This document shows, one piece after another, positions 1 through 12,300 of a stretch of 64,000 nucleotides of DNA; within the stretch, counting starts at the first letter, position 1; each line of letters starts with the position of its first letter. The position numbers and the translations under genes were made by a program. The DNA lies in the NCBI RefSeq assembly GCF_035083965.1, contig NC_089724.1, positions 3,768,001 through 3,832,000 of the forward strand. Direction: 5' to 3'. The stretch is from Branchiostoma lanceolatum (lineage: Eukaryota; Chordata; Leptocardii; Amphioxiformes; Branchiostomatidae). The notes below the pieces were generated by a model, which was not told where the DNA came from, searched no databases, and worked only from the letters and a program-made list of their open reading frames with translations.

Positions 1-3000
1 ACCTCTCCTCATGACACCACCACCGGGAGCTGCCGCACCGGGAATGGCGCCCCCAGGCGCTCCAAGTACGTACTGCAGTCACACAGGACTCTCTCTTTCT
101 TACCTTTCCGTTGCAAACAGCCAATCACACTTCTTCTGTGCTGTGTAGGGCTGGGTACCGGTACCGTGTACAGTTACTTCAGCTCTCCAAAATATGATAT
201 GTGTTAGTACTATATTGCTACTGTACTATTACTAGTATTAGTATCATTACTAAAATCAGGTCCAGGCCTGGACTTGATTCTCTGAATCTGTACTGGACCA
301 CAATTTTCTGTACCGGTACCCACCCCTGGTGTTGTATGTTCATCTACATATAACTTACCATTCACTGTGTGTGTGTGTGTGTTTTTTTATTCATGTTGAA
401 TGTTAAAAGCAGACTCACAGAAGTGTTAACAATAACACATTGTTCTTCAACTACATACATCTTGGTGTGGTTTTCTTCGCCTTCTCGACTAGAGACGATG
501 TCACAATCTCACCGTTTTGTGTATGTGGCTTATAAAGTAAAGCAGACAAACCGTTTGTTTGGTTCCTCTCTTTGGTGTAACTCTCTAGTGAGCAAGTGGT
601 GTTATCAATATTTGTAATTGCTTCATTTGGGGTGGATTTTTCTTAACTATGTCCTCTACAATGTTACTAGAAAAATCTGCAGGTCTCTAGATATTAAAGA
701 ACCCCCAAAGTAGTAGCAAGTTTAGATGAACATGTTGTGGGAAAGATTCAAACATACAGTACAGTAGTATACAGTACAGTAGTACTGGGCACTTCAGAGC
801 TGGAATGGTTGGAGGGATTAGTAAGGTCTTGTTGGTTCCTAAAGAAGACTGAAATTGATTCTGCATGTTTTGTAGCATTTAGAAATAGAGCAGCTTTTTC
901 CGCATTCGTTTGTGAGTAAAGCTGTTGAAGGTAGGGGAACACTGTGAAAGAGGGAGGTTGTTTTGTTGCACTTGAGCACGTTTTTAGTTGTAGCTTTAGT
1001 CTGCATGTACATGTAGGAACAGAAACACTATTGTGAATGTGCAGCTGCCTGTTGTGTTTACTGGACAACACACTGTACACGTACATACACACACACGAGT
1101 CACTGTTCAAAGGTACTGTATTGTTCAATTGTGGGTTCTTGGTTTAGCATGTGTAGTTTGTTTGAGTGGTGTTCCAACAATGGTGGCTTGAACATTATAG
1201 AAGGCAGCATACAGAGTGAAGACTTCCTTTTTATTTGTACAAAATGACTGCCAAAGATTTGTTTTATTCGGAAGATGCTTTTTTTTAATCATTAGACTGC
1301 CTGAGAAAACCTTCTGAAAAAGCAAAAGACAAAGTTATGCTTGCTTCTAAAATGTTGAAGTGTGACGATTGTTATTTAGAGAAACTTTGAAGTCCCTCCC
1401 AAGCCAGGACAGGTTGGTAACCAGCTCCACCTTGCAGCTGTTTTGTGTACTGCAGCCATAATTGGGTGTTGTGATTTGTGTTGTTGATGGTGTGTCTAAT
1501 CTGGTTTGCCACCACTTGATCTAGGGTTTGTTTGCACTCGTGTGATTATTAACCGCATGTAACGCAATCACCACCTCTTCCTTCGCAAGATCAACCCTCT
1601 CATCATGCATGCTTCCACGGACAGCAGTTAGGACACCAGCAAGATTTCTCTTGTTTTGAGTTCCCTCCCGATTTTAACACTTGTTTTGAGAGACGTGTGT
1701 TGCCTTTGCAGCCCAGACGGTGGTATTGAACTATTATTACCGTTGATTATCTCTTCTCGTAGCAAATGTTGGAAAAGACACTGGTGTTTGAAAAGCTTGT
1801 AATCTTTTGATGTTTTGACTCCCAAGTTTGGCTTGTGCGTCACAAGACTGGAATTGCAAAACACGAAGGTGAGATGTAACATAGAAACGATAGGTCTCGA
1901 GATATCTCCTTGTAATTGAGTTGTACTTCAGCACCCTTCGGAAATTTTAGAGGGTCTGTGGCAAGTTGTCTGGACAACCTGCTATCCAGAAGTTGAAACA
2001 AAACGTTTTGGGTGGCACTGCAAAAGTGCAGATGGTGTGGAAAATCATCTGTACAGTTAAGACTTCGGGTGCAACTTTCCAGGTGGTATCTCGAGTATAT
2101 CTTAAGGAACTTGTCATGTAGATAAACAAACTCGACTCCAAACCTCCTGTCAAAGAAAACGAAAAACAGGAAGGGCAGCAAAAACTAGAAGCAGTTTCCC
2201 AGCTCTTAATGGAAATTTGACAGACGATATTGAGAAGGAAAATACCCCCAAAGTGTCTTATCCAACTTCTACACAGTGTAGTGCTAAAACCTTAGATATT
2301 TGATCACCATCCATGCATGTTGTCTAACATCACTGTGGGAATATAAAAAAAAACTTCTTTTGTAATCAAAAATACCCTTGAAAAAAAGAATGGACACTAA
2401 GAATGCACAGTACAGTATCAAGCAAGTTTATGTATGTGGTAAGAGGTAAGGTTTCAAGGTAGGTATTTTGTACTGGGTTTAACCATTAGTATGCTTTTGG
2501 ATCCTTTGCAATGACTTGCTTGTTGTGTTTTATGCTAAGATCATGATATAATGGTTTTAATGTGAACTGACATTTGTATGATAAGGTGAATTTAGACTTT
2601 TTCCGTTTGGCTGTCTCCTTACTTGTAGGGGATACTGCTACTTTGCTGTATTAACTATTGGTATAGTGTCTAACATACATTACTGGCACAAAATTCTACT
2701 ACAGTTGGAAGATTTGTGGTTTAATTAAAAAAATCGTGGAAAACAAAAACTACTATTAATTATTTGGTTGAAATATGATATTTGGTGCAACAGTCAAGCT
2801 TAAGGAGAAATGTGTTCATTCCAGGTTAATGACTTTTTTGTGAACAAAATCTTGATATCAAATTTTTATTTCTGAAGTGTGAGTGACACCATGCTATTTG
2901 ACACAGTCTTTCTTGAGCAAAAGATGTGACAAACACTTGTAAGAACCCTTTGAAATGAGGCAAATTAAGGCAAAGAATATGTGAAATATACAATGAGCTA

Positions 3001-5767
3001 GCAACAAGCAAACAAAAAAGGTGTCCAATGGAAAACTTCTACTAAGTTCTATTATGGAAAAAGAGACACTTTGGGATTCGGTTGCTCAGTAGATTGGTGA
3101 AATTCTAACAGATTGCTTGTCTGCAATGTTAACCATGGTTTTGAGTGAGTCAGGGATGTCCGTGTAAGGTAAGGTTACCCTGCATGCACACTAACTCTCG
3201 CTTAATGATGCACAAAAGTCACCGACGACACCGCGGGAGCCATGCCGGACCGGAGCAGCGATGGACGCCACCTTAGCGTAAACCTTCTCTGTTTTTCTAT
3301 TGATTGTCGCCCTTCTTCCCACTACAGCCTTGCCTCAACCTGCTCGAGGACCCATTTTATGTAAGTACTGTTGAAGAGAAAAAATGACCGTAGAAATGCT
3401 TTGGGTCCAAACTGTCTGCTGTTCTGTTGAATTGTATGTTTGGACTGTCAAGCTTCCCAAATTAATAGTTTTCAACAAATTTATGACAAACTTTATTTTG
3501 TTCTCAAATAACCTCAACTAAATAAGTTGTGCAAGAAACAATTTGTTCTAAAAGGAATCAGGAACCTTATTCCTTTTTAAAAAATTGAAACATTGCCATT
3601 TTTGCGTGGCACATTCAGTGCAGAAGTTGCAGACAAGTTTATACAACTAATATACCCAAATCGTGGTACGGGTAAGTATTTACACATCTTAGACATTGTT
3701 CCGTGTTTCAAGAGGACGAATTTACGTATTATAAGGTACAGTAAGGGGTAAGTATTTTATCCAAGGTAAGTTTTCCCCCTCATCCGTGCAACTGCTCACA
3801 CCGCCCAGTAATCTCTAATCACTCTCATCGGGGAAGCCTGAATCTGTGGTTGCGAATTGGGGGCTTATGGGGTATGACAGGTAGTATTGAACTTGCAAAA
3901 CCCTGCTAAGCTTTCTTTGTAACCATGGCGTTCATATTTTGATACGACTGAGAATGTTTCTTTCACTTAAAGAATTTCAAGACTTGATATTCTAGCAAAA
4001 GAGATTTATTCAAACCTAAGTTACATGCATGGTAAGCTTGAAATGGACTTTGACAGAAAATGGACAAAACATCATGCAGTTTTAGGATTTCCAATTGTAC
4101 TCAATATGGGAAAATGATGCACTTGAAAATAAGAAAAGTGACTGAACTCTTCAGAAATGTGTTTGTTCAAAAGCAGCTTTGCAGGGTTTTGAAGTTCCAC
4201 AATACAGGTAAGTACAAGACATGGCTACAGGGTTTTTAGTTGCTCCTGTGCATCTTGTGAGAGAGCACTTCTCTTTGGAGCCGAGCATCGAGACCTGACC
4301 TCCCTGGTGCAGACTTGAGTATGTTGTTCCCCCTTGTCTCTTTGGTGTGTAACGTGTCACCTTCTGTGCCCATACAGTGGTGCCTGCTGGAGCTATGAGA
4401 CCTCAGATGTGTAAGTATAGTGGCAGGCCACTGGACATGACTATAATAGCAACACATGATGCAGGGCTCGAAATACTGAGTGCATGTGCACTTTCATGCA
4501 CTCTTAATTGGAGCTGTGCAGCTAATTTTGACTGTTGGTGCACCAATGCACATAGATATTTTTGTAGGGCTGCATATGTAAAGGTGCTATTGCACACTCG
4601 TATGAAGCATATTCTTGACTTTCAGGTACAATGTATCGGAAAAAATATAGCTGCAGCACAGTTGACCACAAATTGCATATATTTCTCCCAATATTCCATT
4701 TTCAATGGCATTTTCCAAAAGTATGCTACAATCTACAGAAAGTATTCAGGTGTATACAAAATCTTCTTCAAGTGTTCTATTACAAGCATTTGGTAATTCA
4801 CCAGATATCTCTTTGACAGACCTACCCAAAGCTAGTGATAAACAAGTAGTTAGGTAAAGGTTCAAAAGTCAATCTGAGATGATAGCATAAAAACCAAGCA
4901 TAGAAATTCCCCGTTAGTTAGAATTTCCCTTTGCCACATGTTTATGGTCCCATAGTTAAGGAAAAACCTGAAGCACAGTTGATAAAGATCCCACTACTAT
5001 ACACTAGTATTAGGGGTCTACCCTAATGTGGCATGGTCACATTCTTGGGGACATCACTGGCTTAAGTCTTCTCTCCCATAACCCTGTGTCGGTATCATTA
5101 TAGTTTTTGTTCTCCATGTTGATAACCCAACATGTATCTTGTCTCCCTCACAGCGGTGGGAGCTGCAGTCATGGGGCCGAGATTATGTAAGCATTCCTAC
5201 CATATTAACAAGGCCCTTTTACCAAATTCAAACACTACACAAGGCCATGTGAATTCAGTTAGTTGTTTGTCGGATACATGTTGTTGAGAAAAAAATCCAG
5301 GTTCACACTGGAACTTGGATCTCTTCTTTGACTGCGGTCAACATTAATGTTTGTGAGAAACAAAAACAAGCATTTGAAGCATCCGAGGAAGCATCATGAA
5401 TGCTAAGTTTGTAAGAAAAGTATTCATGATCAGGATTTTGTCATGTTCGGAAAGCCCAAATCTTTCCAGCAACAGAAGAAAACTTGCTTTTCTTTGCCAC
5501 TTGGCATCATTGGAAATGTTTGACATCAGTCTTTTTGTTTCTAATTCTCTCAGTCAAAGATTCATAGGAAATGTCTGGGATACAACTAACTGAATTTTTG
5601 TGGCCTGAGATGACTCCGCAATTCTAACCCATCTCTCTCCTGTGCCCCCTTCTGCAGTGAGACCGCCCATGGCCATGGGGATGCCGGGACCAGGGGGGCC
5701 GATGGGACCCATGATGGGAGCACCGATGATGATGGGAGCCATGCCACCGAGACCAGTGGGGAAATGA
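1..5767 (+). CDS. 3' end of a Pro/Gly/Met-rich, spliceosome-type protein (partial, 5' end outside window)
   Basis: Coding exons read from splice signals are 1-65 (entered from the left edge, frame 2), 3328-3360, 4378-4410, 5154-5186 and 5658-5767, ending in TGA. All introns are phase 1 and every junction stays open. The visible tail is rich in Pro, Gly, Ala and Met, with runs such as MTPPPGAAAPGMAPPGAP and, in the last exon, RPPMAMGMPGPGGPMGPMM; it ends PPRPVGK. Such tails are typical of SmB/B', U1-C and related splicing proteins, and those families are my candidates. The diagnostic N-terminal domain lies outside the window, so no symbol is given. Three consecutive exons are exactly 33 nt (11 codons each). 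The gene runs tail-to-tail with the next gene. The tail call is secure as coding sequence; the family is a guess. Confidence 0.6.
66..3327 (+). other. Long intron of the Pro/Gly/Met-rich gene
   Basis: A donor GTACGT follows position 65 and the next convincing acceptor is at 3326-3327. I find no exon with compatible phase in between. The interval holds a small inverted-repeat element near 146-328 and otherwise AT-rich sequence without recognisable content. Confidence 0.45.
146..328. mobile_element. Small inverted-repeat element (MITE-like)
   Basis: The left end reads AGGGCTGGGTACCGGTAC and the right end GTACCGGTACCCACCCCT, which are near-perfect inverted complements about 180 bp apart. There is no coding capacity. 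This fits a non-autonomous DNA transposon, but I could not define a target-site duplication. Confidence 0.5.
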
Positions 5768-5817
5768 GGGGACACAACAGGGGGGGGGGGATTTTTATAC
5801 ACCGTAATATCATGGTT

Positions 5818-6345
5818 GACAAGATCAAGGAGTTATCATCATGCTGTAAAAACTGAGCGTTACTTGAAGCATTTTAAGGATAAGGGAAGGGGCAAGATAA
5901 ACTGGAAGGAAATGTTGTCTTTTTATGTGCACTTGTAGGTATCCTTTAATGCAAGTTCATTGTGTATCATTGAGCAGCCAAGCAATGTTTGACCAGTGTC
6001 CACAAGACCTTGGAGTTAACATCTTGCTGTAAAACTGAGATGGTTACTTGAAGCCTTTTAAGGGTACTGACTTTTTATGTGCACTCTGACTTAGGTATCC
6101 CATAACTTAACAAAAGTTCCTTGTGTATCAGTCTGAGTTACCACTTATCATTGAGCAGCCAAGCAATGCTTAACCAGAGTCTGACTGTTGGAAATGTTTG
6201 TGTTTTCAGTTTAAACCTTTCTGTGATGTGGATGATGAAAATGACAGATTTGAAATCATCCTGTGAGACTGTAGAAGTTAGAGAGAGGACTGTATTTTTG
6301 TTGGCAGTTTTAGGTGTCCCATGATGCAATGTCTTTTGTATCACA
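5818..6345 (+). repeat. About 180-bp tandem duplication in the presumed 3' UTR
   Basis: The block from 5818 (GATCAAGGAGTTATCATCAT) recurs at about 6000 (GACCTTGGAGTTAACATCTT). Each copy continues through a shared order of motifs: GCTGTAAAA, TTACTTGAAGC, CTTTTTATGTGCACT, AGGTATCC, and ATTGAGCAGCCAAGCAATG. A third, shorter copy is visible near 6290-6345. The copies are diverged by substitutions and small indels. Confidence 0.65.
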
Positions 6346-8675
6346 ACATTGTACAAAGTCACCAAAATCACGTCATTGTCATTAGAATGTTTGTCGTTTA
6401 ATGCGAGTAATGAATTGCAAACATTTTCAATGTCATATGAGAAAAAGTCGATTCTTTTAGTAATTTTCCTCAAGTTCATGAAGATTCATGTTGTGCACTT
6501 TGGTACTATGTAGCAGTTTAAGTCTTCATAAGACGAAGGGAGCTACAATCCAGATGACTGTAAGGGCAATTCTGTTCAAAAGTTTAGGGTGACATCCAGA
6601 AAGCGATTTTAAATGAAAGGGGGACCAGGAACAAGTTGATGCATGGACAAGTGGGGAGGGTCATGGAGTGTTCTGGACTGCCTGCACCCCAAACTTTTGA
6701 AATGGAATGGCCTCTTTATGTATATTACTTATTAGAACTTTCTCTCACAAACAGGATTTTTCTTGAATGTACTGTACCTAGATAAGTTAATATTCAGATA
6801 CTGGGACATTTTCTAAACTGGAGATGTATTTTTTGTTACTGTCAAGAGCAGACATTTCTTGGCTTCATTTTGTTTCAATACCACTGTTGAGGACATACAG
6901 TATGTTTAAGTGTAAATTAGATTCCTCGGTAACCATAGTGATGTGTTGTCAACACAAATACAAATGCTTGTCTGTCACACACTAGGCTGGTGTCGCATTC
7001 AATGATTACGGACTCCATGGACATTTGCAGTGGTGGGTTTAGTATCATGCGTGAGTGTGCCAGTATTTTGAGCGTGGACCTGGTATTCAAAACAGTGGAA
7101 TTTTCAACTTGGGATGAAAGAAGGAAATACGGATGGATGGGTGAATGGATAAAGACATAAATTAAGTAATTTTTAAACCACATGATCACATGATCAACAC
7201 AGAAAAGAAGTAGCAACAATTTCTCTGTGCAGTCCATCTTAACTATACCTACACATTTGCTACTGTAACATGGAAGACGTGTCCCAAAAGTCAGCTGCAG
7301 GTATTTCGAATTCCAACTCATTGCATGTTGGAAGCTAGTGTATGACATGCCCAAAACCGTTGCTGCATTTCGTTCTTTGCTCATGTCACTAGAGGTCTCT
7401 ACAAACCACAGATGATCATTCTAAGAAGGCAACCACCGTACCTTTCCTTTTTGCAAACTGACAGACAATCGCATTTGAACAAGTGTGCCATATGCCGCTG
7501 TAACCGTATGCAAGTAGATAGAAATGCTGACAGCAGCTCTGTTTACGGGAGGTGGACTAGTTATATAAATCAACTGGTAGCTAAAGAGTTCATGACAGAA
7601 TCCAATTTCCCACAGTGCACACACTCTGGTTTACTGTAGAGTCCAACAATGTTGCAAATGTACAGAAACTGGTCAGAACATATAGGGTGAACAGTAGAAG
7701 TCTTTTGTCCAGAAAATTCAAACATTGACAACCAGTGCATACAACTAGTGTAACATGTTTTGTACTCCATAGAACATAGAAGTCTAGTTTTGGTAGCAGC
7801 ACTTATGATAACAATGAAAGTTCTTGTACTGTTGTCCTAATGATGTGTGCCAAATCTGTGACTGTAAAAATCGGAATGCAGTGTCTGTAATCAATGTGAT
7901 AACCTATTTCTTATATCCGATAGATATACTTGCTTTGAATTATGACTGACAGCGAATTCTCAATGTTAAAAAAATCACTTCTGGAGATAAGTAAACATTT
8001 AAATATGCATAATTTACATTTCTATTTTTTTTTAATACATTTTCCATTTCCTTAAATACCTTCCATATAATTCTACAAATGGGCCTCATGGCTATGGACA
8101 TGGCCAATGAACAGGAATGTTGTGTTTTGTAAAGCAAAACTGAATAACATTACAAGTAATTTCTTAATACCATTTATCAAAGAAAGCATTACTGTATTAT
8201 ATACTTGCATTTTTCATATATAACAGACACACAATGCGGCTAATATCAAAACTGTAAGTATATCATTCATTTCAACATTATGAAAGTTCAATATTGGACA
8301 TTTGATCACATTTGAACATCATCTCTATGATCTATAACTAACATGCAGGATGGCTTTGGAAAATTTAAATTACATTTTACCATTCTTTAAGGATATTTAT
8401 ACATTTTATACACAATATATTTGCTCTGATGAAAAACACTGGTTTCATTGATGTGTCTTACATGTAGGTCAGAGTTCTTCCATCCTTATCATCTTACCAA
8501 CACGGTTAAGTCATAAATACTAACAAGTTCTAAACATTAAGATATTTTAAAACCCAGGTCATAAATCAAAGATGTTGACATGACTTTGTTACTTCTCAGC
8601 AGTGCCCTGGTTGTGATTCATCAACAAAGGGATTGCTGGGGGCAATTGTGTACATTTGGGGGGGGGGGGGTTAAG
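6346..8675. other. Intergenic region between two convergent genes
   Basis: No exon-like ORF with splice signals is seen. The only recognisable item is a dispersed repeat near 7346-7430, matched at 34676-34753. A G-run sits just before the downstream gene's stop (8659-8670). Confidence 0.4.
7346..7430. repeat. Dispersed repeat, copy 1
   Basis: The stretch containing CCAAAACCGTTGCTGCATTT, then CACTAGAGGTCTCTACAAAC and GATGATCATTCTAAGAAGGC, recurs with few changes at 34676-34753. No coding potential is apparent, and the repeat family is not recognised. Confidence 0.55.
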
Positions 8676-9304
8676 TTAACTACTGTGTTCCTTCTGCATG
8701 TGGGCTCTCATTGTATCTGATCTAACAAACCCCTTGTGACACACCTGACACCTGTGTGGAAACTCCTTAGTGTGAATACAGATAACATGACTCTTCAAAT
8801 TATTGCTCTTTGTAAACCTCATGTCACAGTGTTCACACTTGTAAGGCTTCTCACCAGTATGAATTCTCATGTGTATCTTTAGATCACCTGCCATTGAAAG
8901 CCCCCTTCCACACTGTGTACACACATGAGGCTGCTGACCAGAATGTGTTAACATGTGTCTGGTCAGGTTTGACTGTCGGTTGAATGACCTCCCACACTCC
9001 TCACACCTGTAGGGTTTCTCACCAGTGTGAGCCCGCTGGTGTCTCTGCAGGTGTGCCTTCAGTGTAAACCCCTTCCCACAGGTGGGACACTTGTGTGGCT
9101 TCTCTCCGGTATGGGTCAGCAAGTGTCTCTTCAAGTCCGTTGACATGTCAGTGGAATAACTACAATGAGGACACTTGAACTGTTTGACCCATGACCTATC
9201 TCCATGTGTCTTCACATGCCTGTCCAGGTAGTCCTGGGTAGAGAACAGCTTTTCACACCTGCTGCACCTGTAGCCTGCAACAGTTACTGCACCTGTCTGG
9301 ATAA
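8676..9304 (-). CDS. PRDM9: PRDM9 last exon: seven diverged C2H2 zinc fingers
   Basis: The exon begins after an acceptor (TTCAG) at position 9304 and joins the PR/SET exon in phase 1. Fingers start with YRCSRC, FKCPHC, HKCPTC, YRCEEC, HVCTQC, YKCEHC and HRCQVC, mostly joined by THTGEK-type linkers. Helix residues at -1, 3 and 6 are T/Y/R, M/D/R, L/H/R, R/N/R, M/D/I, K/N/S and R/T/A, so all seven differ. The finger backbones are also diverged. Mammalian PRDM9 arrays instead have near-identical 84-bp repeats. This entry details part of the gene entry. Confidence 0.9.
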
Positions 9305-12300
9305 CTGAAGGGACACAACAGGTGAAAACCTTGGTATGATATCCAAACAAAGAGTGTCCTTAATATATCGGCATAAGCAGCTCTTTGCATGCCTGTCCAG
9401 GTAGTCCTGGGTGGAGAACAGCTTCCAACACCTGCTGCACCTGTAGCCTGCAACTGCACCTGTTAGGAGGTCAGAAGGGACACAACAGGTGACAATCTAA
9501 GTACAATGTCCAAACAAAGTGTGCCCCTGATATGTCTGCATAGCTATTCACATGTTTGTTCAGGTAGTCCTGGGTTGAGAACACCTGCAGTCTGCAACTG
9601 CACCTGTTTGGACACCTGGATAGAAGAAGAAGAACTTTATTGCACAACAATTGTACATGGTACAAGGTATGGCAAGAATTTGATAATATAACACAAAGTG
9701 GAAGTATAGAATAAAACTTAACATCATAATACATGTAGTAACAATACAATAAGGGCTACCATACATTTTCGATATTGTGTTATAATCATTGATAGAACAG
9801 GGGACAACTGAAGTATGGTATCCAAACAAATTGTGCCCAACATGTCTGTATGGTTCTTCACATGTCTGTCCAGATAGTCTTGGTTGAGAACAGCTTCCCA
9901 CATCTGCTGCACCTGTAGCCTGCAACTGCCTGGCTACCTGAAATGACACAACAGGTGACAACCTAAATATAATATCTGATCAAAGTGAGCCCCTAATAAA
10001 TCTGAGTAGCTATCCACATGTCTGACATGTGACACCTGCTGCAACTGTAGCCTGCAACTGCACCTGTCTGGATACCATTGGTTATACACAGCTTCCCACA
10101 CCTGATTCACCATTGTCTGGATACCTGCCGAGAGATAACAGGTAACAGCTTCAGATTTATCTTTAAACGAACTGTGAACCTGACTTGTCTGCATGTATTT
10201 CCAGGTACCCCTTTCTGGTAAATAGCTTTACACACCCTGCCAATGCACCTGTCTGGCTACCTGTAGAGAAATAACAGGTATTCAATATGGTGTAAAAGCA
10301 ATGCCTTGATGGTGATTTGGATGTTTATTCCTGAAGCTCTGGGTGTAGAACAGCTGCTGCACCTGTAGCCTGCAACAACACCTTGTCATGGACGTTGATA
10401 ATTTGTCCGGCAGCATAGCTAGAAAAATTAGATAAATTGTGCAAATCTTCATGAAATTTTGCCACTGCTTTTTGTGCATAAGAAAGTTGGGTACTTCAGA
10501 CTGAGTTGAATTTCCTACAAAACTCTGCAATGCTTATTAAAATTCCTTACTTTGCTTTTGTCTGTTGCGCTCCTCTCCTTTTGTCTCTGCCTTTTCTGAG
10601 ATGCCCAGCTCCTTGGCGTAGTCATTCCCATACCACACCAGCAGCTCGGTGCCAGGGGGAACAGGCTTGTAGGTGCGGTAGTAGATGTTCCTGTAGTACT
10701 GGAAGGCCACCAGGTTCTGCTCCTCCTCATTTCTGGCACAGTTGACGTAGCGCATCCAGCTGCTCTTGGTGACATCAGTGGCATCAATGTAGTACTTCAC
10801 TTTGTCATTCTTGGAGATCTGCATGGAAAATTATAAGGTTTGTAATGTAGTTACATGTACATGTAATTAAATTGTAATGTATGCATGGAAAAGATTAGGT
10901 TTGCTTAACCCTCAAACACCTGAACGGGGTCATTTTTGACCCCAGGCCAGGATTTTGAAGTGCTATTTGAACATGTTTGATCTGAAAAAAAATCCTAGAC
11001 ATCTTTTCTAACCTATCCTAATTTTATAGGGAGATTGGCACAATACTGTTGACATTATGTACGAAAGTCTGTGTTGAGTCAGCTGGGGTCATTTTTGACC
11101 CCAGCAAAACAAAGGTGCTGTTTTTGAAACCTATCCTCTGTAACTCCTTAACTATTTATTGTATGTCCACCAAATTTTCAGAGGATGATGCACATGTGAA
11201 TTGATATTACTAATAACAAATTTTATGTCATAATGAAATATTATGACATCATTATGCAATGATTTCTGTGATTCTATCCGCCATCTTGGATTTTGACTGA
11301 TGATATCATTAAATCAGCATAAAATATCAATGTTAAATTATCAAAGTTACATATGGATTACATAAGATGATAACCATGTAAGAAAATACATTTGGCGTTC
11401 CAACAAAGCCTCGAAACATTATTGACATTATTGATTATGAACAATATTGTTGCACATTAAAAACAAAAGGAAATATCATTTACTAAATAGGGTTACTATC
11501 AAAAGACAATTCCGGATCCATCTCCAAGAGAAAAAGAGAAAACTAAGCTGTAGTTCGTTTCTACAGATCTCCCTACAGAACATACAAAACGCAATGTACA
11601 ATCGTTCTCAACAATATAGGGAATAGCATTAGATATATGGAATTAAGCCACTAACAAATTTCTAGTGAAATAAATCATTGTATAGGTCACTTACTTGCCA
11701 TGCATATCCACTTGTCATTCCTATCTCAGGACCACTGATTTTCCCATCATATGGCCCAAACACCAGGTTCTTGTGCATGGTCTTTCCATCCAACCAGACC
11801 CCGTCCCCTGCCCCCTTGATTTTGGAAGGACACACAGACAAGAAGTCAGGTAGGGTGCGGGCCGCTCTGTTTGGTTCTCCTTTTGGAACTTCTTTGTCCT
11901 TCACGACAGTGAGTGGACCATGGACGGGACAGTCACCCTCATAGAGCTCATTGCAGTCTTCGCAGACTGGAACAAAATAAAATCATGTTGGCAATTACAA
12001 TGGCCTTATGAAAGAATGTTTATAATCTTGCATCGAAACTTACAAAATATATGATAATAAGATTTACATCATTCTGGACTACCCAACAGCTTAACTTATA
12101 ACAGTTACAGGGTGTTCTTTGAATGTGATATTTAGAAATAATTTTTAAAGAAAGTTCTCCTGCTTTACAGTATGTGTTTCTCCTTGAATGTACAAATGTA
12201 CAATGTCATGTATGTGAGGAAATTCCAATGAAACAACCACAGTTATTATGAAAACCGAACATTATCAAACAAAACCATACATACACAAATAGTGGTCATC

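Noticed and set aside
1380..1412. A 33-nt stretch after TTTAG that looks like another microexon of the first gene
   Set aside because: In the required phase it reads into TGA, and the following GTTGGT is a poor donor.
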